Assembly (NCBI RefSeq): GCF_036199905.1
Contig: NZ_CP108109.1
Location: 2,480,001-2,544,000, forward strand
Reading direction: 5' to 3'
From: Streptomyces sp. NBC_00223
GTDB taxonomy: Bacteria > Actinomycetota > Actinomycetes > Streptomycetales > Streptomycetaceae
Length of the DNA stretch: 64,000 bases
Part shown: positions 45,509 to 53,330 of the stretch, piece after piece
Numbering within the stretch: position 1 is the stretch's first letter
How the letters are laid out: the number at the start of each line of letters is the position of its first letter
Program-made: the position numbers and the translations under genes
Notes under the pieces: generated by a model
Database searches by the model: none
Told to the model about the DNA's origin: nothing
What the model saw: the letters and a program-made list of their open reading frames with translations, nothing else

Positions 45509-46738
45509 ATGACGATCGATGTACGGATACTGACGGCAGAGCACTGGGATCACTTCTACGGGCGGTTGGAGCGGGCTTTCGGCGGCCCCGCCGACCAGCC
45601 CGAGGAGCGCGCCCAGTGGCGCCAAGTCACCGAACTGGAACGGTCGTTGGCGGTCTGGGACGGCGACGAGGTGATCGGTACGGCGGGTGCGTTCACCTTC
45701 CGTATGACGGTACCGGGCGGCGCGGCGCCGGCGGTCGCCGGGGTCACTATGGTGAGTGTTCAGGCTACGCACCGTCGCCGCGGTGTGCTCAGCTCGATGA
45801 TGCGCAAGCAGCTCGACGACGTCCGCGAGCGCGGTGAGTCCGTGGCGGTGCTGACCGCTTCGGAGCCCGCGATCTACGGGCGGTTCGGCTACGGGATCGC
45901 CACGCGCCAACTGCGCGGTGTGGTCGACACCACACGGGTCTCGATCGCGGCCCCGGCCGGCGCGGACGCCGTACGTGTCCGGGTGGTCTCCCCCGAGGAG
46001 GGCATGGCGGCGTGCGAGGGGATCTACTCACGGCTGGTCGCCGGCCGCCCCGGCATGCTGGCCCGGCAGCCGGGCTGGGAGACACAGCCGCTGCTCGACC
46101 CGCCGGGCCAGCGCGACGGCGCGGGCCCGCTGCTGTGCGCGCTGGCGGAGGTGGACGGCGAGACACGGGGGTACGCGCGGTACGCGGTGCAGTCGGAGTG
46201 GAGCCCCCTCGGCCCGGACGGCGACGTCAAGCTGCGCGACGTGGAAGCACTCGATCCGGCGACGTACGCGGCGCTGTGGCGTTATCTGACGTCCATCGAC
46301 CTCACCGCCAAGGTCTCGTTCCACAACCGCCCGGCGGACGACCCGCTGCTGCACCTGGTCTCGGACCTCCGCCGCTGCGGCTTCGCCTTCCGCGACGGAC
46401 TGCACGTACGTCTGGTGGACGTGGGCGCGGCGCTGGCGGCGCGGACCTACACCACGCCGGTGGACGTGGTGTTGGAGGTCGAGGACGCGTTCTGCCCCTG
46501 GAACGCGGGGCGTTGGCGGCTGAGCGGCGACGCGAAGGGGGCGAGCTGCGAGCGGACGTCCGATCCGGCGGATCTGGCGCTGTCCGCGAAGGAGTTGGGG
46601 GCGGCGTACCTCGGCGGCTTCTCGCTGCGCGCGATGGCGGGCGCGGGCACCGTCCGCGAACTGCGCCCCGGCGCACTGGCGGAGACGTCCGCGGCCTTCC
46701 GCACCGACATCGAGCCCTGGCTCCCCCACGGCTTCTGA
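45509..46738 (+). CDS. Eis-like GNAT N-acetyltransferase
   Basis: 409 residues from ATG 45509 (MTIDVRILTAEHWDHFYGRL), with GGTAGG eight nt upstream; a GTG at 45503 is possible. Two GNAT-like halves and a C-terminal SCP2-like domain. VSVQATHRRRGVLSSMM is the acetyl-CoA loop; the segment ASEPAIYGRFGYG holds the Tyr that is the general acid in Mycobacterium Eis. The chain ends in phenylalanine (WLPHGF), and Eis uses the carboxylate of its terminal Phe as base, so the whole Eis machinery is conserved. Eis proteins acetylate aminoglycosides and other amines; the natural substrate here is unknown. Confidence 0.88.
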   Translation: MTIDVRILTAEHWDHFYGRLERAFGGPADQPEERAQWRQVTELERSLAVWDGDEVIGTAGAFTFRMTVPGGAAPAVAGVTMVSVQATHRRRGVLSSMMRKQLDDVRERGESVAVLTASEPAIYGRFGYGIATRQLRGVVDTTRVSIAAPAGADAVRVRVVSPEEGMAACEGIYSRLVAGRPGMLARQPGWETQPLLDPPGQRDGAGPLLCALAEVDGETRGYARYAVQSEWSPLGPDGDVKLRDVEALDPATYAALWRYLTSIDLTAKVSFHNRPADDPLLHLVSDLRRCGFAFRDGLHVRLVDVGAALAARTYTTPVDVVLEVEDAFCPWNAGRWRLSGDAKGASCERTSDPADLALSAKELGAAYLGGFSLRAMAGAGTVRELRPGALAETSAAFRTDIEPWLPHGF

Positions 46739-46756
46739 CGGGCCCTCGGGGCGGGC

Positions 46757-47590
46757 TCAGGGCGCGTAGGGCGAGGGGGGTTGGCAGGTGGGGCACCAGA
46801 AGAGGTTGCGGGCCGCCAGGGGCTGGGTGCGGACGGGGGTCGTACAGATCAGGCACGGCTGCCCGGTGCGCCGGTAGACGTAGACCTCGCCGCCGTGGTC
46901 GTCCCGGCGCGGCGGGCGGCCCATCGCCTCGGGCTCGTGCTCCGGGCGGACCGTGTCGATCCGGTTGTTGCGCACGCCCTCGCGCATCAGCGCCACCAGG
47001 TCCGTCCACATCGCGTCCCACACCGGGCGGGTCAGCGCGCGGCCCGGCAGGAAGGGGTCGACGCCGTGCCGGAAGAGCACCTCGGCGCGGTAGACGTTGC
47101 CGACGCCCGCGATCACCTTCTGGTCCATCAGCAGCGTGGCGACCGGGACCCGGGAGCGGGAGATCCGGGCGTAGGCGCGTCCGGGGTCGTCGCCGGGCCG
47201 CAGCGGGTCCGGGCCGAGCCGGTCGTGTATGGCCGCCTTCTCCGGCTCGGTGAGCAGCCGGCAGGTCGTGGGACCGCGCAGATCCATCACATGCTCGTCG
47301 AGCCGCCCGCCGATGAGCCGCAGCCGTACGGTGTCGGTGGGCGGCTGCGCGGCGGGGGTGCCGAACGCGACCTTGCCGAACAGACCGAGGTGGATGTGGA
47401 CCCAGCCCGACGCGGTGAAACCGAGGAAGAGGTGCTTGCCGTGCGCGTCCACCCCGTCCAGCACGGAGCCGTCGAGCAGCGCCGCGCTGTCCGAGAACTT
47501 CCCCTGCGGGCTGCTCACCCGTACCGGCCGCCCGGCGAAACGGTCCAGACAGTCCTCGGCCAGCCGGTGGATCGTGTGACCCTCGGGCAT
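46757..47590 (-). CDS. nei: Fpg/Nei family DNA glycosylase (endonuclease VIII type)
   Basis: Removes oxidised bases and nicks the abasic site. 277 residues starting MPEGHTIHRLAED, with catalytic P2-E3 after Met removal; the H2TH region is around LLMDQKVIAGVGNVYRAE and the C-terminal zinc finger is CLICTTPVRTQPLAARNLFWCPTCQ-like, four cysteines. The EGHTIH start is typical of the actinobacterial Nei2 branch rather than MutM. Next to rpiB (8 bp), as in Mycobacterium. Confidence 0.93.
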   Translation of the reverse strand: MPEGHTIHRLAEDCLDRFAGRPVRVSSPQGKFSDSAALLDGSVLDGVDAHGKHLFLGFTASGWVHIHLGLFGKVAFGTPAAQPPTDTVRLRLIGGRLDEHVMDLRGPTTCRLLTEPEKAAIHDRLGPDPLRPGDDPGRAYARISRSRVPVATLLMDQKVIAGVGNVYRAEVLFRHGVDPFLPGRALTRPVWDAMWTDLVALMREGVRNNRIDTVRPEHEPEAMGRPPRRDDHGGEVYVYRRTGQPCLICTTPVRTQPLAARNLFWCPTCQPPSPYAP

Positions 47591-47598
47591 CGGCCGGG

Positions 47599-48087
47599 TC
47601 AGTCCTGCTGGGGGTGGTGCGCCGGGATCGGGGGCAGCTCACCGGTGGCCTCGTAGCCGGCGAGCATGTCGATACGGCGCTGGTGGCGCTCCGCGTGCGA
47701 GTACGGGGTGGCGAGGAAGATCTCGACGAACTTCGTCGCCTCGTCCACGGTGTGCATCCGGCCGCCGATGCTCAGGACGTTCGCGTCGTTGTGCTCGCGG
47801 GCCAGGGAGGCGGTCTCCTCGCTCCAGGCGAGCGCGGCGCGTACGCCCTTGACCTTGTTCGCGGCGATCTGCTCGCCGTTGCCCGAGCCGCCGATGACGA
47901 TGCCGAGGGCGCCGGGGTCGGCGGCGGTGCGTTCGGCTGCGCGGAGGCAGAAGGGGGGGTAGTCGTCCACGGCGTCGTAGATGTGGGCGCCGCAGTCGAC
48001 GGGTTCGTGGCCGTTGGCGGCGAGCCATTCCACGAGGTGGGCCTTGAGGTCGAAGCCGGCATGGTCGGAGCCGAGGTACACGCGCAT
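47599..48087 (-). CDS. rpiB: ribose-5-phosphate isomerase B
   Basis: Interconverts ribose-5-phosphate and ribulose-5-phosphate. 162 residues, MRVYLGSDHAGFDLKAH; IGGSGNGEQIAANKVKGVRAAL holds the active-site loop. The cysteine used as base in enteric RpiB is absent; the nearby Glu in NGEQ is the probable base, as in the Mycobacterium enzyme. Upstream of nei, downstream of bioY. Confidence 0.95.
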   Translation of the reverse strand: MRVYLGSDHAGFDLKAHLVEWLAANGHEPVDCGAHIYDAVDDYPPFCLRAAERTAADPGALGIVIGGSGNGEQIAANKVKGVRAALAWSEETASLAREHNDANVLSIGGRMHTVDEATKFVEIFLATPYSHAERHQRRIDMLAGYEATGELPPIPAHHPQQD

Positions 48088-48137
48088 GCGGTCAGTCTTT
48101 CATGGGCGGGGTGGCCCTCGGGGCGGGGGCCCGCTGT

Positions 48138-48326
48138 CCTCAGGCGCCGGACGGGCTGAGGGGTACGACGCCCGGCGCGGCGCGCGCTTCTGCCCTCAAA
48201 CGCCGGGCGGGCTGGTTCTGGCCTCAAGCGCCGGCCGGGCTGGGACTGCCCTCAAACGCCGGCCGGGCTGGGACTGCCCTCAAACGCCGGCCGGGCTGGG
48301 ACTGCCCTCAAACGCCGGGCGGGCTG
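48138..48326. repeat. intergenic array of six CCTCAAACGCCGG(G/C)CGGGCTG repeats
   Basis: 21-bp units at 48138, 48194, 48222, 48250, 48278 and 48306. The last five are spaced exactly 28 bp apart (21-bp unit plus 7-bp linker GGACTGC-like). The same sequence, scattered singly, is very common between Streptomyces genes, which makes this a local expansion. It lies between the bioY stop and the rpiB start on the transcribed (minus) strand, so it would be in a read-through transcript. Its role is unknown; no direct-repeat/spacer diversity that would make it a CRISPR. Confidence 0.85.
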
Positions 48327-48356
48327 AAAAGCGTATGCCCGCCCGGGCGTCGTTGG

Positions 48357-48959
48357 TTATTTGTGGCCCGCGAGGCGCCAGGCTGCCGGGAGGGCGCCCA
48401 TGGCCAGGGCGGCCTTGAGGGCGTCGCCCAGGAGGTACGGCTTGAGGCCGAGGGAGAGTGCCTGGCTCGCGGACAGATGGGCGGAGTGGGCCAGGTACGG
48501 GACGCCGATCGCGTAGATGATCAGCGAGCCGATCACCATGACACCGGCCGTCCGCAGCACCGTGCGGTCGCCGCCGCGCCGGGCCAGCGCGCCGACCACG
48601 CCGGAGGCGACGAGCATGCCGAGGATGTAGCCGAAGCTCGGCATCGACCAGCCGGAGGAGCCCTCCGCGAACCACGGCATCCCGGCCACACCCGCGGCCG
48701 CGTACAGCCCCAGGGCGGCCACACCGCGGCGGGTGCCCAGCGCCGTGCCGACCAGCAGCGCGGCGAAGGTCTGTCCGGTGACGGGCACGGGCGAGCCGGG
48801 CACCGGCACGGAGAGCTGGGCGGCCAGCCCGGTGAGTGCGGCGCCGCCGAGCACCAGGGCCGCGTCGCGCAGCCGGGCCCGGGTGACGGAGGAGGCGGGC
48901 AGCAGGTCGGCGAGTACGGAACCGGCGGCGGGTGTGACGGCGGGTGAAGCGGTGCTCAT
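48357..48959 (-). CDS. bioY: biotin transporter BioY (ECF S-component)
   Basis: 200 residues, about six membrane helices, with PGSPVPVTGQTFAALLVG, the BioY signature, and YAAAGVAGMPWFAEGSSG, GYILGMLVASGVVGA. Energy-coupling bioM/bioN genes are not in the window; it may work with a shared ECF module or alone. No recognisable biotin-regulator site was found in the promoter region. Confidence 0.92.
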   Translation of the reverse strand: MSTASPAVTPAAGSVLADLLPASSVTRARLRDAALVLGGAALTGLAAQLSVPVPGSPVPVTGQTFAALLVGTALGTRRGVAALGLYAAAGVAGMPWFAEGSSGWSMPSFGYILGMLVASGVVGALARRGGDRTVLRTAGVMVIGSLIIYAIGVPYLAHSAHLSASQALSLGLKPYLLGDALKAALAMGALPAAWRLAGHK

Positions 48960-49285
48960 CGGGACTCCGCGAGGGTGAGGGTGGTCGGGGACACCGTGAC
49001 GCTAACCCAGCGACCCGCGGCGCTTCGCCGTAGGACTCCAACAAAGCCGTGCCGCGCTCCTTGGAGACTTCCGTGTCCGTTCCGCACCCGGTCCGTGCCC
49101 TGCACACCGATCCGAACGCCCGCCGAACGGGCCGCGTTTCGGCAGGTCGAGTGAGCGACATCACGTTTGGCGAGCCGACGCGGGGCGGACGCGTACCCGT
49201 CCGCCCCGCTGTTCTCACGCTCCCCATCCGGCTGTGGGGTTCCACCAACCCGGACGCGGCCGGGGCCGCCGGCCGCGCGGAGCCC
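48960..49285. other. 326-bp gap between the VOC gene and bioY
   Basis: It holds the VOC terminator on one side and the presumed bioY promoter on the other. No gene-like frame was seen. Confidence 0.5.
49180..49209 (-). terminator. VOC gene terminator
   Basis: Stem GCGGGGCGGACG (49180-49191) and CGTCCGCCCCGC (49198-49209), perfect 12 bp, loop CGTACC, 76 bp beyond the VOC stop on the minus strand. Confidence 0.65.
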
Positions 49286-49672
49286 TCACACCGGCTGGAT
49301 GAGGTCCCACCGATTCCCGTACAGGTCCCGGAAGACCACGACCGCGCCGTACGGCTCGTAGCGCGGCTCCTCCTCGAAGACGACCCCGGCGGCGACCATC
49401 CGGGTGTAGTCGCGGTCGAAGTCGTCGGTGTTGAGGAAGAGACCGACCCGGCCGCCGGTCTGGTCGCCGACCCTGGCCGCCTGTTCGGGAGTCGCGGCGC
49501 GGGCCAGCAGCAGACCGGTCTCGCGGGAGCCCGGCGGGGCGACGGTCACCCAGCGGGTGCCGTCGCCGCGCGGGCTGTCCTCGCACAGCTCGAAGCCGAG
49601 GGCGTGGGTGTAGTAGGCGATGGCCTCGTCGTAGTCGCGGACGACGAGAGCCGTCAGGCCGAGGTGCGGCAT
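49286..49672 (-). CDS. VOC family (glyoxalase/bleomycin-resistance-like) protein
   Basis: 128 residues from ATG 49672 (MPHLGLTALVVRDYDEAIAYYTHALGFEL), the classic vicinal-oxygen-chelate fold with paired beta-alpha-beta-beta-beta units; metal ligand candidates are His3 and the Glu in FEEEPRYEPYGAVVVFRDLYGNRWDLIQ. Substrate unknown; could be a lyase, a dioxygenase or a drug-binding protein. It follows the DsbA-like gene by 16 bp and is probably co-transcribed with it. Confidence 0.85.
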   Translation of the reverse strand: MPHLGLTALVVRDYDEAIAYYTHALGFELCEDSPRGDGTRWVTVAPPGSRETGLLLARAATPEQAARVGDQTGGRVGLFLNTDDFDRDYTRMVAAGVVFEEEPRYEPYGAVVVFRDLYGNRWDLIQPV

Positions 49673-49688
49673 GCGGAAGCGGTCGCTC

Positions 49689-50330
49689 TCAGTCGAAGCT
49701 GGGGCCGGCGGTGCGCGAGCGCTTGATCTCGTAGAAGCCGGGGACCGAGGCGACCAGCAGGGTGCCGTCCCAGAGCCGGGCGGCCTGGTCGCCGCGCGGG
49801 GTCGGGGTGACGACGGGACCGAAGAAGGCGATCTCCTCGCCGTCGGGGCCGGGGACGGCGATGACGGGCGTGCCGACGTCCTGGCCCACCTTGTCGATGC
49901 CCTCCTTGTGGGAGGCGCGCAGCTGCGTGTCGTACGCGTCGGAGTCGGCGTAGTCGGCCAGGTCGGCGGGCAGGCCGACCTCCTCAAGGGCGGCCACGAT
50001 GGTCTCGCGCGTCTTCGGCAGGCTCTCGTTGTGGAAACGGGTGCCGAGCGCGGTGTAGAGCTTGCCGACGTACTCGTCGCCGTGCAGCTCCTGCGCGGCG
50101 ACCACGACGCGGACCGGCCCGAAGGCGTCGCGCAGGAAGGTCGCGTACTCCTCGGGCAGCGTGTCCAGCTTGTCCTCGTTGAGCACCGCGAGGCTCATCA
50201 CGTGCCAGTGGACGTCGACCGGGCGCACCTTCTCGACCTCCAGCATCCAGCGGGAGGTCATCCACGCCCAGGGGCAGAGCGGGTCGAACCAGAAGTCGGC
50301 TGGGGTCTTCTCGGGAGCGGTGGAGGTCAC
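49689..50330 (-). CDS. DsbA-fold mycothiol-dependent nitroreductase-like protein (Rv2466c family)
   Basis: 213 residues from GTG 50330, with GAGGAG six nt upstream. FWFDPLCPWAWMTSRWMLEVEKVR is the Rv2466c-family start; in Mycobacterium the motif is CPWC, here it is CPWA, so the resolving cysteine is missing and a mono-thiol (mycothiol-adduct) mechanism would be needed. A later VGTPVIAVPG cis-proline loop supports the thioredoxin fold. Head-to-head with pepN, the same layout as Rv2466c/Rv2467. Role: thiol redox homeostasis, inferred. Confidence 0.85.
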   Translation of the reverse strand: MTSTAPEKTPADFWFDPLCPWAWMTSRWMLEVEKVRPVDVHWHVMSLAVLNEDKLDTLPEEYATFLRDAFGPVRVVVAAQELHGDEYVGKLYTALGTRFHNESLPKTRETIVAALEEVGLPADLADYADSDAYDTQLRASHKEGIDKVGQDVGTPVIAVPGPDGEEIAFFGPVVTPTPRGDQAARLWDGTLLVASVPGFYEIKRSRTAGPSFD

Positions 50331-50525
50331 TGCGTACTCCTCGTGCGAACTCGTGCGAAAAAAGTCGTACCGGCCCGTTCGGGGCATGGGCTAGGAGTGC
50401 CCGTGACGTGGAACGCACCGCCCCGCCCCGCGCATTCCCCGCAGCCCCGTCCGTACCCCCGTGGGAGGATGCGAGGGCGCTGCGATCCAGCGCGTCCACC
50501 CCAGGGGAAGACAAAGGAGTCGCCC

Positions 50526-53120
50526 GTGCCCGGCGAGAATCTGAGCCGCGAGGAGGCCCGTGAGCGGGCCGCGATCCTGTCCGTCGAGCGGTACGACGTG
50601 GCGCTGGACGTACGGTCCGCCCTCGGTCCCGCGCCCGACGGCGGGACCCGCACGTTCCGCTCCACGACGGTGATCGACTTCCGCTGCTCACGCCCCGGCG
50701 CCTCGTCCTTCGCGGACCTGGTGGCGCCGGAGGTCACCTCGGTACGGCTCAACGGCCGCGACCTCGACCCGGCGGCCGTCTTCGACGGCGCCCGGATCGC
50801 GCTGGACGGCCTCGCCGAGCGCAACACGCTCGAGGTCGACGCGCGGTGCGCCTACAGCCGGACCGGCGAGGGCCTGCACCGCTTCGAGGACCCCGAGGAC
50901 GGTGAGGTCTACCTCTACACGCAGTACGAGCCGGCCGACGCCCGCCGGGTCTTCGCGAACTTCGAACAGCCGGACCTCAAGGCCCCGTTCACCTTCCGGG
51001 TGACCGCGCCCGAGGGCTGGACGGTGATCGGCAACGCCGAGCGCGACGGCGAGCCCGCGGCGGCCGACGGCGGCGGCGCCACGGTCCGCTTCCTGCCGAC
51101 GCGGCCGATCTCCACGTACATCACGGCGGTCGTCGCGGGCCCGTACCACGTCGAGCACGACCACTACACGCGGGAGCAGGCCGAGGGGGCGGCGCTGGAG
51201 GTGCCGCTGTCCGCGCTGTGCCGCAGATCGCTGGCCAAGCACTTCGACGCCGACGCGATCTTCGCGGTGACCAAGCAGGGCCTGGACTTCTTCCACGACC
51301 ACTTCGACTACCCGTACCCGTTCGGGAAGTACGACCAGGCGTTCGTGCCGGAGTACAACCTCGGCGCGATGGAGAACCCGGGGTGTGTGACCTTCCGGGA
51401 GGAGTACGTCTTCCGCGGCAAGGTCACCCGGACGTCGTACGAGCACCGGGCGAACGTCATCCTGCACGAGATGGCGCACATGTGGTTCGGCGACCTGGTG
51501 ACGATGCGGTGGTGGGACGACCTGTGGCTCAAGGAGTCCTTCGCGGACTTCATGGGCGCCTTCGCGCAGGTGGAGGCGACCGAGTTCACCGAGGGGTGGA
51601 TCACCTTCGCCAACCGCCGCAAGGCGTGGGCCTACCGGGCCGACCAGCTGCCCTCCACGCACCCGGTGGTCGCCGACATCCGCGACCTGGAGGACGCCAA
51701 GCTCAACTTCGACGGCATCACGTACTCCAAGGGCGCCGCCGTCCTCAAGCAGCTCGTCGCCTACGTCGGGCGGGACGACTTCCTCGAAGCGGCCAGGCGC
51801 TACTTCAAGCGCAACGCCTACGGCAACACCACGCTCGGCGACCTGCTGTCGGTGCTGGCCGAGACCTCGGGCCGGGACATGGCCGCCTGGTCGCGGGCCT
51901 GGCTGGAGACCGCGGGCGTCAACTCGCTGACTCCGCAGGCGGTGTACGACGCCGAGGACCGGATCACCGAACTGACGGTGGCCCAGACCGCGGACCCGTC
52001 CCACCCCGAACTGCGCCCGCACCGGGTCGCGGTGGGCCTGTACCGGCGCGGCGCGGACGGCGCCCTGGAGCGGTACGCGCGGGCCGAGACGGACGTGTCC
52101 GGGGCCGGCACGGTGGTCACGGAGCTGACCGGGCAGCCCCGTCCTGATCTGATCCTGGTCAACGACGACGATCTGACGTACTGCAAGATCCGCTTCGACG
52201 AGGCGTCGCTCGACACCCTGCACGAGCGGCTGGGCGACCTGGCCGACCCGATGGCACGGGCGCTGGCCTGGTCGGCGGTGTGGAACATGACCAGGGACGG
52301 GCTGATGCCGGCCCGCGACTACCTGGCGCTGGTGCTGCGGTTCGCCGGGCAGGAGTCCGACATCGGGGTGCTCCAGTCGCTGCACACGCAGGCCCGCTCG
52401 GCGCTGACCCACTACGTGGCGCCACAGGCGCGCGCGGAGGCCGGGCGCGGGCTGGCCGAGGGCGCGCTGGGCGAACTGCGGCTGGCAGAGCCGGGCAGCG
52501 GTCACCAGCTGGCGTGGGCCCGCTTCCTCGCCGCGGTGGCGTCCTCCGCGGCCGATCTCCAGCTGCTCCAGGGCCTGGTGGAGGGTACGGCGAAGATCGA
52601 CGGGCTGGAGGTGGACCAGGAGCTGCGCTGGACGTTCCTGGAGACGCTGACCGCCGAGGGCGTCGCGGACGCCTCGGTGATCGCGGCCGAACGGGCCAGG
52701 GACGACACGGCGTCCGGGCACCGGCACGAGGTGCGCTGCCTGGCGGCGCGGCCGTCGGCCGAGGTGAAGGCGGCGGCGTGGGCGGCCGTGGTGGAGTCCG
52801 ACGCGCTGTCCAACGCGCTGGTGGAGGCGACCATCGCGGGCTTCGCCCAGCCAGGTCAGCAGGAGCTGACCGCGCCCTACGCGCGGCCGTACTTCGCGGT
52901 GATCGAGGGGCTGTGGGAGTCGCGTTCGATCGAGATCGGGATGGCGGTCGTCCGCGGGCTCTTCCCGTCGCTCCAGGACCGGCCCGAGACGCTGGAGGCC
53001 GCCGACGCGTGGCTGGCGGACCGCGCCGACGCGGCCCCCGCGCTGCGGCGGCTGGTCCTTGAGAGCCGTGACGACCTGTCCCGGGCGCTGCGCGCCCAGG
53101 CGTGCGACGCGGGGCGCTGA
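50526..53120 (+). CDS. pepN: aminopeptidase N (M1 zinc metallopeptidase), first copy
   Basis: Cytoplasmic exopeptidase. 864 residues from GTG 50526, with AAGGAG six nt upstream. GAMEN (280-284), zinc site HEMAH (314-318) plus E337, and a Tyr-rich region; the C-terminal ERAP1-like half (from about 520) is present. No signal peptide. It is transcribed away from the Rv2466c-like gene. A second pepN copy starts 9.2 kb further on the opposite strand. Confidence 0.95.
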   Translation: MPGENLSREEARERAAILSVERYDVALDVRSALGPAPDGGTRTFRSTTVIDFRCSRPGASSFADLVAPEVTSVRLNGRDLDPAAVFDGARIALDGLAERNTLEVDARCAYSRTGEGLHRFEDPEDGEVYLYTQYEPADARRVFANFEQPDLKAPFTFRVTAPEGWTVIGNAERDGEPAAADGGGATVRFLPTRPISTYITAVVAGPYHVEHDHYTREQAEGAALEVPLSALCRRSLAKHFDADAIFAVTKQGLDFFHDHFDYPYPFGKYDQAFVPEYNLGAMENPGCVTFREEYVFRGKVTRTSYEHRANVILHEMAHMWFGDLVTMRWWDDLWLKESFADFMGAFAQVEATEFTEGWITFANRRKAWAYRADQLPSTHPVVADIRDLEDAKLNFDGITYSKGAAVLKQLVAYVGRDDFLEAARRYFKRNAYGNTTLGDLLSVLAETSGRDMAAWSRAWLETAGVNSLTPQAVYDAEDRITELTVAQTADPSHPELRPHRVAVGLYRRGADGALERYARAETDVSGAGTVVTELTGQPRPDLILVNDDDLTYCKIRFDEASLDTLHERLGDLADPMARALAWSAVWNMTRDGLMPARDYLALVLRFAGQESDIGVLQSLHTQARSALTHYVAPQARAEAGRGLAEGALGELRLAEPGSGHQLAWARFLAAVASSAADLQLLQGLVEGTAKIDGLEVDQELRWTFLETLTAEGVADASVIAAERARDDTASGHRHEVRCLAARPSAEVKAAAWAAVVESDALSNALVEATIAGFAQPGQQELTAPYARPYFAVIEGLWESRSIEIGMAVVRGLFPSLQDRPETLEAADAWLADRADAAPALRRLVLESRDDLSRALRAQACDAGR

Positions 53121-53330
53121 CCGGCTCGCGCCCATGGGTGCCGCCCCTTGCCGGGGGCGGCACCCGCTGTCGTGGAAGAGCCCAGGTGGCAGGGTGTGTC
53201 GTCACTCAAGTGGGTGAACGAAGCGGACTCGGCATCCGAACGCGTGAACTTTAGCCCCGTGTTGTCCGTTTATGTCGACGAATCCGTAACAACGGTTAGT
53301 GACCGCCTCCATGGCGGGAAGCTCCTGGCC

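Noticed and set aside
48138..48326. The 28-bp array as a CRISPR
   Set aside because: The linkers are only 7 bp and nearly identical, with no spacer diversity and no cas genes nearby.
49671..50525. N-terminal extension of pepN
   Set aside because: Lies antisense to the Rv2466c-like gene; a strong AAGGAG-GTG start at 50526 gives the normal pepN length.
50688..53135. 815-codon minus-strand frame opposite pepN
   Set aside because: It is the antisense shadow of pepN; the plus strand carries GAMEN and HEMAH.
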